Shown: positions 35,163 to 44,846, numbered from the stretch's first letter. The stretch: 64,000 bases of DNA from Pseudoalteromonas viridis (GCF_017742995.1 NZ_CP072425.1:992001-1056000), one strand, 5' to 3'. Numbers and translations are program-made. The notes: a model not told the origin generated them from the sequence alone.

Positions 35163-38100
35163 AACGAGTCTCCGGAGCAACAGAATTCGGGTCGGCTATA
35201 GCCGTGTCGTCGGGCGTTTTAAACACCAGGTAATAGACCACAGGCACAACCAGTAAAGAAAACAGAGTTGAAGCGATAATGCCAAACATGATTGCCAGCG
35301 CCAGACCACTGAATACGGGGTCGAGAATGATCACCAGATTGCCCAGTAAAGTGGTGCCAGCGGTCAGCAGCACCGGCCGCATACGCACGCTCCCGGCACG
35401 GATCAGGGCCGCCTGCAGTGGCATACCGGCCTGTCTGGCCTGAGTAATAAATTCGACCAGAATGAGTGAGTTTCTGACCACAATCCCGGCCAGTGCTATC
35501 ATGCCTATCATGGCCGTAGCGGTGAACAACACCGGCTCTGGCGCCCCCGCAACGGTGCGCTCACCAAACTGATTCAGTGCCCAGAAGCCTGGCATAATGC
35601 CTATCATAGTCAGGGGAATAGCAGACATGATGATCAGCGCCAAAGCACTGGATGCGGTCTGCCAACGCAGGATCACGAAAATCGCCGCCAGCGCAAAGGC
35701 AAACGCTATCCCCATATCCCGAAACACCCTGACGGTGATCCGCCACTCCCCTTCGCCGCTGAAGCGATACTCGGTTCCCTCGGGGAGCTGCCAGGGCACG
35801 CCGCCACCGCTACTGAGAAAGGTACGCTGCTGCCAGGGACTTGCCTGTGTTTCATCCGGTATAACTGCGCCGGCTGGTTGCTCATCGGCCACCACATCGG
35901 CAATCACTTCGGCCGGGGGGCGGCCATTTAATTCAGCAAAGACGTACACCACAGGTGCCAGATCTTTACGATAAATCGGCGGCTCAACCGTCAGCGTGTG
36001 TACTTCTCCCAACTCAGACAGAGCCACCATAGGACGGGCCGCCCGGCTGAGGCCAAAACTGTCCTGCTGCTGCGTGACATCACTGCTGCCACGGATCTGG
36101 GTGGCAAGTAGATCCGCCCATCGCTGGCGATCTGCATAGGCGAGTTGCAAGGTGATAGGCACAGGCTGGGCTTCTCTTGGCTGATACAGCAGCCCGGCTT
36201 GCATCCCCCCGCTGGCCATGGCCAGGGTTTGGTTAATTTCCACACTGCTTACCCCGGACAACGCCGCTTTGTGTTTATCCGTAACAAAACGCTGCAAGGT
36301 AACCGGCGCGGACAAAGACGTGTCGACTTCAACCACATGGGCCTCCTGACGCAACCGTGCCGCCAGCCTGAGCGCCGCATCATGGTGGGTGTCGGCAGAA
36401 ATAAAGGGCTCCGCATAAACTTCCGCCGTCAGTGTACTTAATACCGGCGGCCCCGGCGGGACCTCAACCACTTTAATCACCACGCCGTTTCGATTGAACT
36501 CAGACAGAGCCCGGCGCAGCCGCAGCACCACAGCATGAGACTGATGTGCCCGCTCGCGTTTATCCAGCAATAACACCCGCAGCTCGGCCAGATTATCACT
36601 GTGACGACGATAATAACCGCGCACCATACCGTTAAAATCCATACTCGACGGCTGACCCACATAGGCAGCAATGGCGCTGACCTCGCTGAATTGCCAGACC
36701 CGTTGCTGCACGTTACGGGTAAAACGCGCGGTGGCTTCCAGCGAGCTTCCCTCGGGTAAGTCGATCAGTATCTGAACTTCGTTTTTATTGTCGTAGGGCA
36801 ACAACTTGAGCGGCACCGCCCGCAGCACAGGTAAGCTGGCGCTGAGCACAAACAACGCCAGCACGGCCCATAACAGCCCTTTGGCACGCCATGGCGAGCG
36901 TAACAACGGGGTGAGCAGAGCGCCATACCAGGCGTTATCCTGCGTTGATGCTGCAGACGGTTGAGTGCGCAGTAAACGGCTGGCCAGCCAGGGGGTGATA
37001 AAAAAGGCCACAACGGTTGAGATCATCACACTGACGGGCACATTAAACGCCATGGGTGCCATGTATGGCCCCATCATGCCGGTGATATACGCCAGCGGCA
37101 AAAATGCCATCATAATCGTCAGCGTTGACATCAACAAAGCGGTGCGGATCTCCAGCATAGCGGCGACAATCTGCTGACGACGCGGCTTGCCGGGCACCAG
37201 CATACGGCTGATGTTATCTATCCCGGTGATGGGATCATCCACCAGCAAACCCAGCGAGAGGATCAGGGCAAACAGGGTGACCCGGTTAATGGTATAACCA
37301 AACGCCCAGTCCAGTGCCAGCGTGATCCCATAGCACACAGGAATGGCCAAGCCCACCACGATGGCCGGTCGCCAGCCGAGGAAAACTCCTACAAAGATCA
37401 CCACAGTCAGCACCGCAAACGCCAGACTGGCCATCAGGTCGTTAACCTTTTCATCGGCGGTCTGACCGTAATCCCGCAATACCCGCACAGTCACTTCCGG
37501 CGGTAATAACTGTGTTTGCAGGCGACTCATCAGCTGATGCACTTGTTCGGCCACCGCGACCGCATTACTGCCTTTTTGCTTTGCCACACTGATCGTGACC
37601 AGCGGCAGGCCTTGCTGCTGGTCGCTGAGCGCCAGCCATTGATAATGCTCAGGCTCGCCCGGCCCCTCGGCAATGCGCGCAACATCTCTGAGCTTTACAG
37701 CACGCCCGTTCACCACAGTGATCACTAAGTCGCGTAACGCCGCACTGGTGCGCAGCACATCGCCCGACTCCAGCACAATCTGCTTGCTGCCCGCACTGCG
37801 CTTGCCTACCTGGAGCAACTGATTGCTGTTTTGAATGGCCTGTAATACATCCAGCGGCGTGCTCTGATGCGCCGCCAGTGCGGTTGCATCCAGCCATACG
37901 TTCAGCTGGCGCTGCCGCCCGGCGATCACGTTGACTTCACTGGTGTCGGGCAGGCGTTGTAGTTGCGTTGAAATTTCCTGGGCAAAACGGGTTAAGTCAT
38001 AATCATCGTATAAGGCTGGATTTTCGCTATATAAGCCCAGCATCACAATGGGCACATCGTCGACTTCCACCGGGCGGATCTGCCAGTCACTGACCACCGC

Positions 38101-38481
38101 GGCCATCTGATGCTCATTGGCATAGAGTTTTGTGTAGGTATTCAGGATAGCCTGCTCGCGGCTTTCACCAACCTGAAACCGCAAGGTGACCACCGCGCGG
38201 CCACTGTGGGTGGTTGAATACACATGCTCTACCCCCGGAATTTGCAACAGCAGCTTCTCAAGCGGCGTGGTCACCAGACGCACCACTTCCGGCGCAGCAA
38301 TATTGGGCGCGGTGACATGAATATCGAGCATGGGAACCACAATTTGCGGCTCTTCCTCTCTTGGTGTGAATTGCAAGGCCAGCACACCCAGGACCATGGA
38401 AAAGAAAAACAGCAGCGCCGGTAAACGGCCCGCCAGGCTTAAGCCGATGACTCGCTCAGTGAATCCCCCGGACCCGCTCAT
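35155..38481 (-). CDS. RND family efflux permease
   Basis: Proton-driven resistance-nodulation-division pump, 1108 residues, with twelve membrane segments and two large periplasmic loops. It starts MSGSGGFTERVIGLSLAGR, and the first periplasmic region begins FTPREEEPQIVVPMLDI. The paired acidic residues of helix 4 are present (GLLVDDPITGIDN). It overlaps the adaptor gene by 8 bp downstream and the ArsR regulator by 4 bp upstream, so all three form one operon. Substrate is unknown; the sulfide-type regulator and rhodanese neighbours suggest a stress linked to reactive sulfur or thiol-active compounds. Confidence 0.93.
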   Translation of the reverse strand: MSGSGGFTERVIGLSLAGRLPALLFFFSMVLGVLALQFTPREEEPQIVVPMLDIHVTAPNIAAPEVVRLVTTPLEKLLLQIPGVEHVYSTTHSGRAVVTLRFQVGESREQAILNTYTKLYANEHQMAAVVSDWQIRPVEVDDVPIVMLGLYSENPALYDDYDLTRFAQEISTQLQRLPDTSEVNVIAGRQRQLNVWLDATALAAHQSTPLDVLQAIQNSNQLLQVGKRSAGSKQIVLESGDVLRTSAALRDLVITVVNGRAVKLRDVARIAEGPGEPEHYQWLALSDQQQGLPLVTISVAKQKGSNAVAVAEQVHQLMSRLQTQLLPPEVTVRVLRDYGQTADEKVNDLMASLAFAVLTVVIFVGVFLGWRPAIVVGLAIPVCYGITLALDWAFGYTINRVTLFALILSLGLLVDDPITGIDNISRMLVPGKPRRQQIVAAMLEIRTALLMSTLTIMMAFLPLAYITGMMGPYMAPMAFNVPVSVMISTVVAFFITPWLASRLLRTQPSAASTQDNAWYGALLTPLLRSPWRAKGLLWAVLALFVLSASLPVLRAVPLKLLPYDNKNEVQILIDLPEGSSLEATARFTRNVQQRVWQFSEVSAIAAYVGQPSSMDFNGMVRGYYRRHSDNLAELRVLLLDKRERAHQSHAVVLRLRRALSEFNRNGVVIKVVEVPPGPPVLSTLTAEVYAEPFISADTHHDAALRLAARLRQEAHVVEVDTSLSAPVTLQRFVTDKHKAALSGVSSVEINQTLAMASGGMQAGLLYQPREAQPVPITLQLAYADRQRWADLLATQIRGSSDVTQQQDSFGLSRAARPMVALSELGEVHTLTVEPPIYRKDLAPVVYVFAELNGRPPAEVIADVVADEQPAGAVIPDETQASPWQQRTFLSSGGGVPWQLPEGTEYRFSGEGEWRITVRVFRDMGIAFAFALAAIFVILRWQTASSALALIIMSAIPLTMIGIMPGFWALNQFGERTVAGAPEPVLFTATAMIGMIALAGIVVRNSLILVEFITQARQAGMPLQAALIRAGSVRMRPVLLTAGTTLLGNLVIILDPVFSGLALAIMFGIIASTLFSLLVVPVVYYLVFKTPDDTAIADPNSVAPETRYV

Positions 38482-38786
38482 GCTCCCTCCTGGTCGGCAC
38501 AGAACAGCTGATAGAGTTGTTGCAGGATCACCAGCACTTTGTCATCGGCAATGCGGTAGTACACCGTTGCCCCTTCACGTCGCGACGCGACCAGCCCGGC
38601 TTTTCTCATAGCAGCCAGATGCTGAGATAAGGCAGACTGGGCCAGCGGCACCTGAGCATTTAACTCACCGACACTGAGCTCCGTATTTTGCAGGCTGCAT
38701 AAAATCATCAACCGATTGCGGTTTGCCAACATCTTCAGTAATGCCTCTGCTTGTGCGGCACTGTCGGCCATTGCGTGTAAATCCAT
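38478..38786 (-). CDS. ArsR-family repressor, sulfide-sensor (BigR/SqrR/YgaV) type
   Basis: Winged-helix repressor of 102 residues from MDLHAMADSAAQAEALLKML (GGGGGGA just upstream). The recognition helix is SALSQHLAAMRKAGLV and the wing is RREGATVYYRI. Two cysteines, Cys30 (LMILCSL) and Cys96 (QLFCADQ), are 66 residues apart, the same spacing as the Cys pair in BigR and SqrR that forms a polysulfide link on sensing persulfide. Metal-binding CxC motifs of true arsenic/zinc sensors are absent. It heads the RND operon and is divergent from a DUF2892/rhodanese pair, which fits autoregulated control of both sides. Confidence 0.85.
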   Translation of the reverse strand: MDLHAMADSAAQAEALLKMLANRNRLMILCSLQNTELSVGELNAQVPLAQSALSQHLAAMRKAGLVASRREGATVYYRIADDKVLVILQQLYQLFCADQEGA

Positions 38787-38843
38787 ACTTCCCCCCAACA
38801 TTGGTTACGCAGAGAGTATAGAACAGAACATTAGAAACTACTA

Positions 38844-38863
38844 ATATTAGATCTTGCTAATAT
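38844..38863. promoter_or_regulatory. Candidate operator for the ArsR-family repressor
   Basis: ATATTAG, six bases, CTAATAT: a perfect 7-6-7 inverted repeat lying in the divergent region between the repressor and the DUF2892 gene. Partial further copies of TTAG/CTAA occur at 38831 and 38841. Assignment to this repressor is by position and symmetry only. Confidence 0.65.
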
Positions 38864-38902
38864 CCAATCTTGCAATATACTTGAATGCAGGAGGTAATTG
38901 TT

Positions 38903-39091
38903 ATGAGACTTGAAGCCGCTATCCGGCTGGTAGCCGGCAGTATGCTGATACTGTCATTTTTACTCACCTGGTTTATGGATCCGCGCTGGGTGTGGTTCAG
39001 TGTGTTTATTGCATTGAATCTGATGCAATCCGCCTTTACAGGCTGGTGTCCTATGATGACCCTGCTCAAAAAACTTGGAATGGAGAATTAA
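38903..39091 (+). CDS. Small membrane protein with DUF2892 (YgaP-like) domain
   Basis: A 62-residue inner-membrane protein starting MRLEAAIRLVAGSMLILS, with AGGAGG 8 nt upstream. Two hydrophobic helices are followed by FTGWCPMMTLLKKLG, the Trp-Cys-Pro signature of DUF2892. In E. coli YgaP this domain is fused to a rhodanese; here the rhodanese is the next gene, 3 bp away. It probably anchors or assists sulfur transfer at the membrane. Confidence 0.88.
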   Translation: MRLEAAIRLVAGSMLILSFLLTWFMDPRWVWFSVFIALNLMQSAFTGWCPMMTLLKKLGMEN

Positions 39092-39094
39092 TTT

Positions 39095-39442
39095 ATGCTG
39101 ACATCCCCACAGGACATTTTAAAAACCGTCCGACCTAACCAGCGTTGTATCAGCGCGCAGCAAGCCAAAGCAGAAATCGCCACCAACCAGGGCCTGCTGA
39201 TTGACGTGCGTGAACCTCAGGAGCATCAGGAAAAAGCGGCCCCCGGCGCGGTGAATATTCCGCGCGGCGTGTTGGAATTTCAATTACCTAATCTGGAAAA
39301 AGACCCAAGCCGACCACTTTATCTGCACTGTGCTGCAGGTGGCCGGGCAGTATTTGCCGCTGAACAGCTGACCCGCATTGGCTACCAGAATGTCAGCGTG
39401 ATCACCTGTAAAGCGGAGGAAGTGTGTCAGGTTTTTGCCTGA
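39095..39442 (+). CDS. Rhodanese-like sulfurtransferase
   Basis: Single rhodanese domain, 115 residues, no signal peptide. It has the LLIDVREPQEHQEKAAPGAVNIP (split here as IDVREPQEH and GAVNIPRG) fold signature and the active-site loop LHCAAGGRA, whose Cys carries the persulfide. A C-terminal Cys pair (ITCKAEEVCQVF) is unusual for the minimal domain and may take part in sulfur relay. It forms an operon with the DUF2892 gene under the ArsR-type regulator. The 3' end overlaps the convergent gene by 16 bp. Confidence 0.9.
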   Translation: MLTSPQDILKTVRPNQRCISAQQAKAEIATNQGLLIDVREPQEHQEKAAPGAVNIPRGVLEFQLPNLEKDPSRPLYLHCAAGGRAVFAAEQLTRIGYQNVSVITCKAEEVCQVFA

Positions 39443-39933
39443 CGCGCTGCTATCTCGATGCTTGATGAGGTCACACTCTGATAGAGCCAGACCATGCGAT
39501 CCAAAAACCAGGTTTTACTCAGGATCACACCCAAGGCGCCAACACTGGTGCTGATGGCTTCTTGAAACCACAAGCCTGCAGCGCATACCAGCGTACTCAC
39601 GCTCAGCACCGTGATGATCACTTTAATCACCTGATAGTGCACCAGCGGCACCCGTTCCAGCTGATAGATCAGGATCTGTTCGCCCAGCACCGCTTGTGAC
39701 GCCCAGTTATGGGTGTCTCTGGGTTTACTAAAGCATCTGGGGTTGAGCCATACCCAGAGCAACAACACCACCAGCACAGGCCAAAAAGCCATTCCCAGCC
39801 AGTCACGCCACCACAGGCAGGCAATCAGCAAAGGCAAACAGGAATAGCGGCTCCAAACACTCCAGGGGTTGGCATGGCGCGCCCACACTTCTTCGCTCAT
39901 GGCGAAATACTTGGCAGCAGTTCGTTGCATCAT
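39427..39933 (-). CDS. Predicted membrane protein (DUF6653-like)
   Basis: A 168-residue protein with four hydrophobic segments (about 33-45, 48-62, 103-122 and 127-143). The N-terminal sequence WARHANPWSVWSRYSCLP and NPRCFSKPRDTHNWAS are the most distinctive parts and look like the DUF6653 family; I recall this without being able to check. No function is known. It is a single-gene unit convergent with the rhodanese gene. Confidence 0.75.
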   Translation of the reverse strand: MMQRTAAKYFAMSEEVWARHANPWSVWSRYSCLPLLIACLWWRDWLGMAFWPVLVVLLLWVWLNPRCFSKPRDTHNWASQAVLGEQILIYQLERVPLVHYQVIKVIITVLSVSTLVCAAGLWFQEAISTSVGALGVILSKTWFLDRMVWLYQSVTSSSIEIAARQAKT

Positions 39934-40127
39934 ATCGACCTCACGGGATCAGTTTACTTATCAGGCAGTGTAGCCAGAGTTCGCGTTACCCTCTGTTTAA
40001 AAATGTCAACGGCCGGGTACATTTTCTGACCCTTTGGCGCAACTCGCTAACAGCGCAGATAGTCCCCGGATCTTAAACTGAACACACACCAGTAAAACAT
40101 TTGGCTCACTCAGTAAGGGATATCACT

Positions 40128-42716
40128 ATGGTTAAAGGCTTTTCTCTTCTCGCCTCGGGACTCATTATCAGTGCACTGCTCGGTGGCTGCGGCGACACCA
40201 CAGATCATCGCACCGCAGTACAAAAGCATCCCGGCGTGTGGCAAAAAACCGCCTACGGTGAAGTGCTTGATATCACACCACAGCGCGTGCAACGCTATGA
40301 ATTTAATACACACGCTTGTATTAAAGTTGCACAATATGGGTTGCCACAGAGCAGTACTGAGCCGCGGATAACCCAGGCGCAGCAACGCAGCAAAGCGCAA
40401 CTGCAACTAACCTATGCCGGTGAGGTCTATCCACACATTTATGAGCGTAAGGCGACGCTTCCGGATGTTTGCCGCTCGCCGTTATCCGTCGATGCCACAG
40501 CCAGTCCAACTCAGGTTTTCGAATACTTCTGGCACGCCTTTAACGATTACTATGCCTTCTTTGCCCTGCGCGACATGGACTGGCAGGCACAATACGCCCA
40601 TTACCGTGCAAAAATCCACGACGAGATGTCCGATGACGCGCTGTTTCAGATACTGACCGAGATGATTGCGCCGCTTGCCGATGGCCATGTGTCGGTCGCC
40701 AGAACGCCGGGGCGTCCGTTTTTTGTGATGAAAGACGCCCCCATTTTGCGCGCGGCTCGGGGCACCGCCAGCTATTATCTGCGCTACGACGTGCAGCTGA
40801 GCGACGAACAGGTGTTCTCTGAGCTGGTGCTGGACTCGTTGAATGTGACTCAGCAATACCTGAGCAGTGACAGCATCGGCAGCTTTGGGGCCCAGCAGGA
40901 GGAGAAAACCTTGCTATGGGGTAAGACTCAGGACAACATTGGCGTGCTGGTGATCAATAACTTCTCCCTATACAGCAGTGAGCCGGATGCAGACGAGACA
41001 GAACACCTCAGTGCAGCCACAGCGCTAATAGACAGCATCATCGCCGAGCTGGCTGATACCGATGGTTTGATCCTGGACATTCGCAACAACATTGGCGGCG
41101 ACGATGCCATTGCTCTGGCCATCGCCTCCCGATTCAATACCTCTAAGCGCCTGGCATTCAACAAACAAGCATTGAATCGGGCGGGCCAGGGGGTATTGCT
41201 CAGCCAGTCTCTTCAGGCTCACCCCGATGCATACACCCAACCCGTGTATTTGCTGACCAGTCAGCTAACTATCAGCGCAGGCGAGGTCTTTACCCTGGCC
41301 ATGATGCACCTGCCGCAGGTCACTTTACTCGGCGAGGAAACCGCGGGTGCTTTATCGGACATGCGTTTTTTCACCTTACCCAATGGCTGGGAAATTTCGC
41401 TCTCCAATGAAGTCTACCGGGATGCACACGGCACTTTGTATGAACACAGTGGCATTCAGCCAGATATTTCCGTGCCTGCATTTACTATGCATGCACTCGA
41501 AAGTGGCCGCTTTGAAAGTTATGATCACGCCCTGACGTTACTCGGTAAAGATCCCACACCACAGCTCACTGTAAAAGAGTTTGAGCGCCGACTGAGCGCG
41601 CTGCAGCAACAGGGCAATATTCCGGCCGTGGCCGTTAATATTATTCACGATGGCCAGTCAGTCTATCAACAAGGCTTTGGCCGCGCGGATGAGCTGGGCA
41701 CGGCAGTCGATGCACACAGCCGCTTCTATCTGGGGTCTGTGAGCAAAACCCTGTTGGGCGCTACGCTTGCCGATGCAGTTGAACGGCAACTCGTTGATCT
41801 CGATGCGCCGGTCATGGATTATCTAAATTTCGCCATCGACTTTCCGGCTCCCCTGTCTCAGGCCATTACCTTGCGTCAGTTGATCACCCACACCAGCGGT
41901 ATCATGGACACAGAGCAGGTGTACCGCTGTAATTACTTTGTCCATGCCGACGGCAGCAGTTTGTATAACCGACTCACTCAGACCTTTGCCTGTGGCGAAC
42001 CGGCAAACACAGAGTTAGGCCATTTCTTTGCGGCTTATCTGTCACAATCCGGCGCAAGCTATCAGCCCAGTCACTTTGTCAGCCGCTTTGGCCTGGTTAA
42101 TAATGAAGCTGCTGTGTATACCAATATCGGCGCCGCACTGGCAGGGTATGTCACCGAGCAGGCAAGCGGGCAGTCGCTCACTCAATTAACCCAGGACAGT
42201 GTTTTTACACCACTGGCAATGCACCGCAGTGAATGGGCCATTACCCAGCCAGAAACACCTGTTGTGCAGCGCTACATTCACCATCCACAAACGCATACTC
42301 TGATCCCTTTGCCTGACTACGGCAACATCACCTACAGCGAAGGCAGTGCCGTTTCTACCGCCCATGACCTGGGGAACTTTTTGATTGCCACCATGCAGCA
42401 GGGCAAGCTTAACGACACGCAAGGACTCAAAGCCAGTGTGGTGGCAAAGATGCTGAGCCCGCAAACAACTATCCCGAGTATCTCGGTAGAGCGAGGCTTT
42501 TTCTGGGGTGTGGATGGCGGCAAAATCTATCACAGCGGTGATGATCCGGGCGTGCTCACCCAGATTTATGGTGACTTACGTCAGCAACGCGGTTTTGTTT
42601 TGCTGACCAATGGGGATTCTGGCAATGACAGCAGCGCTCAGGCTTATGACGACATAGAGCAGCTGGTGCTCACCTTCAGCTACGGCTTCAATCAGACGGA
42701 AATCAACCAGCCTTAA
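40128..42716 (+). CDS. Lipoprotein fusion: S41-type peptidase plus beta-lactamase-like serine hydrolase
   Basis: An 862-residue envelope protein. The start at 40128 (AAGGGA upstream) gives a lipoprotein signal peptide with lipobox ALLGGC. Residues ~130-450 resemble tail-specific/tricorn-type S41 peptidases: GLILDIRNNIGGDDA and the nucleophile Ser383 in TISAGEVF, followed by LLGEETAGA. Residues ~485-860 form a class C beta-lactamase/penicillin-binding-like domain: Ser537-x-x-Lys540 (GSVSKT), Tyr664-x-Asn666 (YTN) and HSG near 805. Both active sites look intact. No PDZ domain is evident. The gene stands alone. Substrates are unknown; secreted peptides or peptidoglycan-derived peptides are reasonable guesses. 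Confidence 0.88.
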   Translation: MVKGFSLLASGLIISALLGGCGDTTDHRTAVQKHPGVWQKTAYGEVLDITPQRVQRYEFNTHACIKVAQYGLPQSSTEPRITQAQQRSKAQLQLTYAGEVYPHIYERKATLPDVCRSPLSVDATASPTQVFEYFWHAFNDYYAFFALRDMDWQAQYAHYRAKIHDEMSDDALFQILTEMIAPLADGHVSVARTPGRPFFVMKDAPILRAARGTASYYLRYDVQLSDEQVFSELVLDSLNVTQQYLSSDSIGSFGAQQEEKTLLWGKTQDNIGVLVINNFSLYSSEPDADETEHLSAATALIDSIIAELADTDGLILDIRNNIGGDDAIALAIASRFNTSKRLAFNKQALNRAGQGVLLSQSLQAHPDAYTQPVYLLTSQLTISAGEVFTLAMMHLPQVTLLGEETAGALSDMRFFTLPNGWEISLSNEVYRDAHGTLYEHSGIQPDISVPAFTMHALESGRFESYDHALTLLGKDPTPQLTVKEFERRLSALQQQGNIPAVAVNIIHDGQSVYQQGFGRADELGTAVDAHSRFYLGSVSKTLLGATLADAVERQLVDLDAPVMDYLNFAIDFPAPLSQAITLRQLITHTSGIMDTEQVYRCNYFVHADGSSLYNRLTQTFACGEPANTELGHFFAAYLSQSGASYQPSHFVSRFGLVNNEAAVYTNIGAALAGYVTEQASGQSLTQLTQDSVFTPLAMHRSEWAITQPETPVVQRYIHHPQTHTLIPLPDYGNITYSEGSAVSTAHDLGNFLIATMQQGKLNDTQGLKASVVAKMLSPQTTIPSISVERGFFWGVDGGKIYHSGDDPGVLTQIYGDLRQQRGFVLLTNGDSGNDSSAQAYDDIEQLVLTFSYGFNQTEINQP

Positions 42717-43531
42717 AAGGTGCGGGTTTGTGTGCTGAGCGCCTCTTCTGACAGCAGTTGGGGTGGGATAGCCGGGAGTTGATACGGCGCCACCAGCTTA
42801 TCCAGTACTTTATTTTTTGCCATCTTGCGCATGTGCTCGCTGAACGCCTGTCCCACATGGCTTTGTGCAAACGTGCGGCTCATCGCCATATGACCGTAAA
42901 TCACCTGAGTATGGCGATAGTCCATCTTCCTCAGCTGATGCGCAGGCTGAGCCAGCACATTCATGGCCAGATCGGCGGTGTCCTCCACCGCAATCACCAG
43001 ATCGACCCGCCCTTTCAAGACCAGATCGACGGCCACCCGCTCTGAGGGCACTTCAACCTTGTCCAGCCGTGTGTCCTGGTCAAAGCGAGGGAAAAATGCA
43101 GCGCCACGCATGATGGCGATCCGTTTACCAATCAGGTCCTCGTAGCGCTTTACAGTTACGCCGCTATGCTGATGGCCATAAAAAACATAAGAGGAAGACA
43201 AGGCCATATAGGGAGGCGTTACAAACGCCATCTGGCGCTCACGGTCCACCGTTCTGACCAGCCCCCCCATCACATCCACCTCACCCTGCGCGAGCATGCG
43301 AATACAACGAGAAAATGGACAGGGCACGGCTTTGACAGCGATGTCTTCGTCACTGTGGTGTTTAATGTAGTTGAGAATATCGAGGATCAGGCCTTTGGCA
43401 TTGCCCTTTTCATCCAGGGCGCTATACGGAGGGGCGTGGTCGATGGCGACCAAAATTTGCTGGTGATCCGCCACAGCCTGCTTGGTTGAACACAAGCTCA
43501 ATACGAGCATGATTGCTAAAAAATACTTCAT
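42713..43531 (-). CDS. Periplasmic solute-binding protein family 3
   Basis: A 272-residue protein with signal peptide (MKYFLAIMLVLSLCSTKQAVA) and the amino-acid-type SBP fold: HAPPYSALDEKGNAKGLILDI at the ligand site, then QGEVDVMGGLVRTVDRERQM and GKRIAIMRGAAFFPRFD in the hinge and second lobe. There is no transporter gene next to it, so it may be an orphan sensor or scavenging protein of the type common in Pseudoalteromonas and Shewanella. The 3' end overlaps the convergent fusion lipoprotein gene by 4 bp. Confidence 0.85.
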   Translation of the reverse strand: MKYFLAIMLVLSLCSTKQAVADHQQILVAIDHAPPYSALDEKGNAKGLILDILNYIKHHSDEDIAVKAVPCPFSRCIRMLAQGEVDVMGGLVRTVDRERQMAFVTPPYMALSSSYVFYGHQHSGVTVKRYEDLIGKRIAIMRGAAFFPRFDQDTRLDKVEVPSERVAVDLVLKGRVDLVIAVEDTADLAMNVLAQPAHQLRKMDYRHTQVIYGHMAMSRTFAQSHVGQAFSEHMRKMAKNKVLDKLVAPYQLPAIPPQLLSEEALSTQTRTF

Positions 43532-43640
43532 TGCACTACCTACCTCTTGGGCAATTCAGCAACCTCATTCGTCTCCATGTCACAAATATGTCATAAAAAG
43601 ATAAAATCTGAATCGATAAGATAACACAAGGATCCAGCGC

Positions 43641-44846
43641 TTACTCTGGTTTTTTGTGATTTATTTCACTTTGATGACTTGAGATCACCTGGTAGGGGCG
43701 CAGCGCAAAAGACGGCATCACCGTCAGCACGTGATCCAGTAAGTCGGCCTGCAAATGCTCATAGGGCACCCAGCGCTTGTCGCGGCTAAAACAGTACAAT
43801 TCTACCGGCAATCCATACTGCGTCGGCGCCAGCTCCCGCACCATGCACAAACATTCCGAATTCACCTGCGGATGGGCTTTCAGATAGGCTTCGGCATAAC
43901 GACGAAACAAAGACACATTATTCCACTGCTGCTCTGGCGTATCTTGGATTATCTGAGCAACCTCGGGCAGTGTTTGACTTAGCGTGCTCAGTTGCGGCTC
44001 GCTCAACAGCTGAATTGAATCAAAGTCGACATAGACAGCACGCTTAATACGTCGGCCATTGGACTCTTGCATGGCGCGCCAGTTTTTAAACGAATCGGAA
44101 ATGATTTTGTAGGTCGGAATGGTCGTGACGGTATTGTCCCAGTTCCGCACCCGCACCGTGTTGAGCCCCACTTCGATGACCTCACCGTCGGCACCAAATG
44201 CATCCACCTGGATCCAGTCTCCGGTTGCCAGCAGTCGGTTTGCAGCTATCTGAATGCTGGCCACCAGGCCCAAAATGGTGTCCTTAAACACCAACAAGGT
44301 CACGGCAGCGATGGCACCAAATCCGGATAAGATATAGGTTGGCGACTTATCCAAGGCCAGGCTGATCACTAAAATGGCACAGACAATGAAAATCAGCAAT
44401 TTGCTGACCTGCACTAAGCTCTGAATGGGCACACTCTTGGCAAACGGCTGCTGGTTATAAATCGCATTCACTATGTTGACCAGGCTGCTTAATAAGAAGC
44501 CAATGCTGATCACCAATAATACCTGAGAGACCACCCCAAAAACCTTGAATAACCACACCGGGGCAATAAACAGGGCCTCTTTGAATGCAATGAACAGCAG
44601 TGTACACATCACCAGGGAGAAGCGCCCGCTGAACTTGCTCAGATAGGGGGCCAGAAAGCCGATTTTGGATGTGGAGTTCTCACTTAAAAAGTGCTGAATA
44701 CGGGGTAATAACCACTGGCGGATAAGCCAAAAGACCAGCAGTAAGATCACCAGCGCAAGTACGTTAGTGCCTATGATCAGTAAGCCTGAATAGGGGGTTG
44801 CACCCACCCAGGGGGCCAACACTTCGCTGAGATGCGTTACCTTCAT
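43641..44846 (-). CDS. Mechanosensitive channel of the MscS family, YbdG-like
   Basis: Inner-membrane osmotic safety channel, 401 residues. Five or so hydrophobic helices occupy residues 20-190. The MscS pore and beta-domain signature follows (GFGAIAAVTLLVFKDTILGL, then ANRLLATGDWIQV and TVRVRNWDNTVTTIPTYKI). Overall length and the GRRIKRAVYVDFDS region resemble E. coli YbdG, the miniconductance-type member. Its ATG overlaps the acyltransferase stop by 4 bp, so they are coupled. Confidence 0.9.
   Translation of the reverse strand: MKVTHLSEVLAPWVGATPYSGLLIIGTNVLALVILLLVFWLIRQWLLPRIQHFLSENSTSKIGFLAPYLSKFSGRFSLVMCTLLFIAFKEALFIAPVWLFKVFGVVSQVLLVISIGFLLSSLVNIVNAIYNQQPFAKSVPIQSLVQVSKLLIFIVCAILVISLALDKSPTYILSGFGAIAAVTLLVFKDTILGLVASIQIAANRLLATGDWIQVDAFGADGEVIEVGLNTVRVRNWDNTVTTIPTYKIISDSFKNWRAMQESNGRRIKRAVYVDFDSIQLLSEPQLSTLSQTLPEVAQIIQDTPEQQWNNVSLFRRYAEAYLKAHPQVNSECLCMVRELAPTQYGLPVELYCFSRDKRWVPYEHLQADLLDHVLTVMPSFALRPYQVISSHQSEINHKKPE

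Noticed and set aside
34720..35200. Plus-strand open frame of 179 codons inside the HlyD/RND genes
   Set aside because: It is antisense to two well-supported genes and shows no motif.
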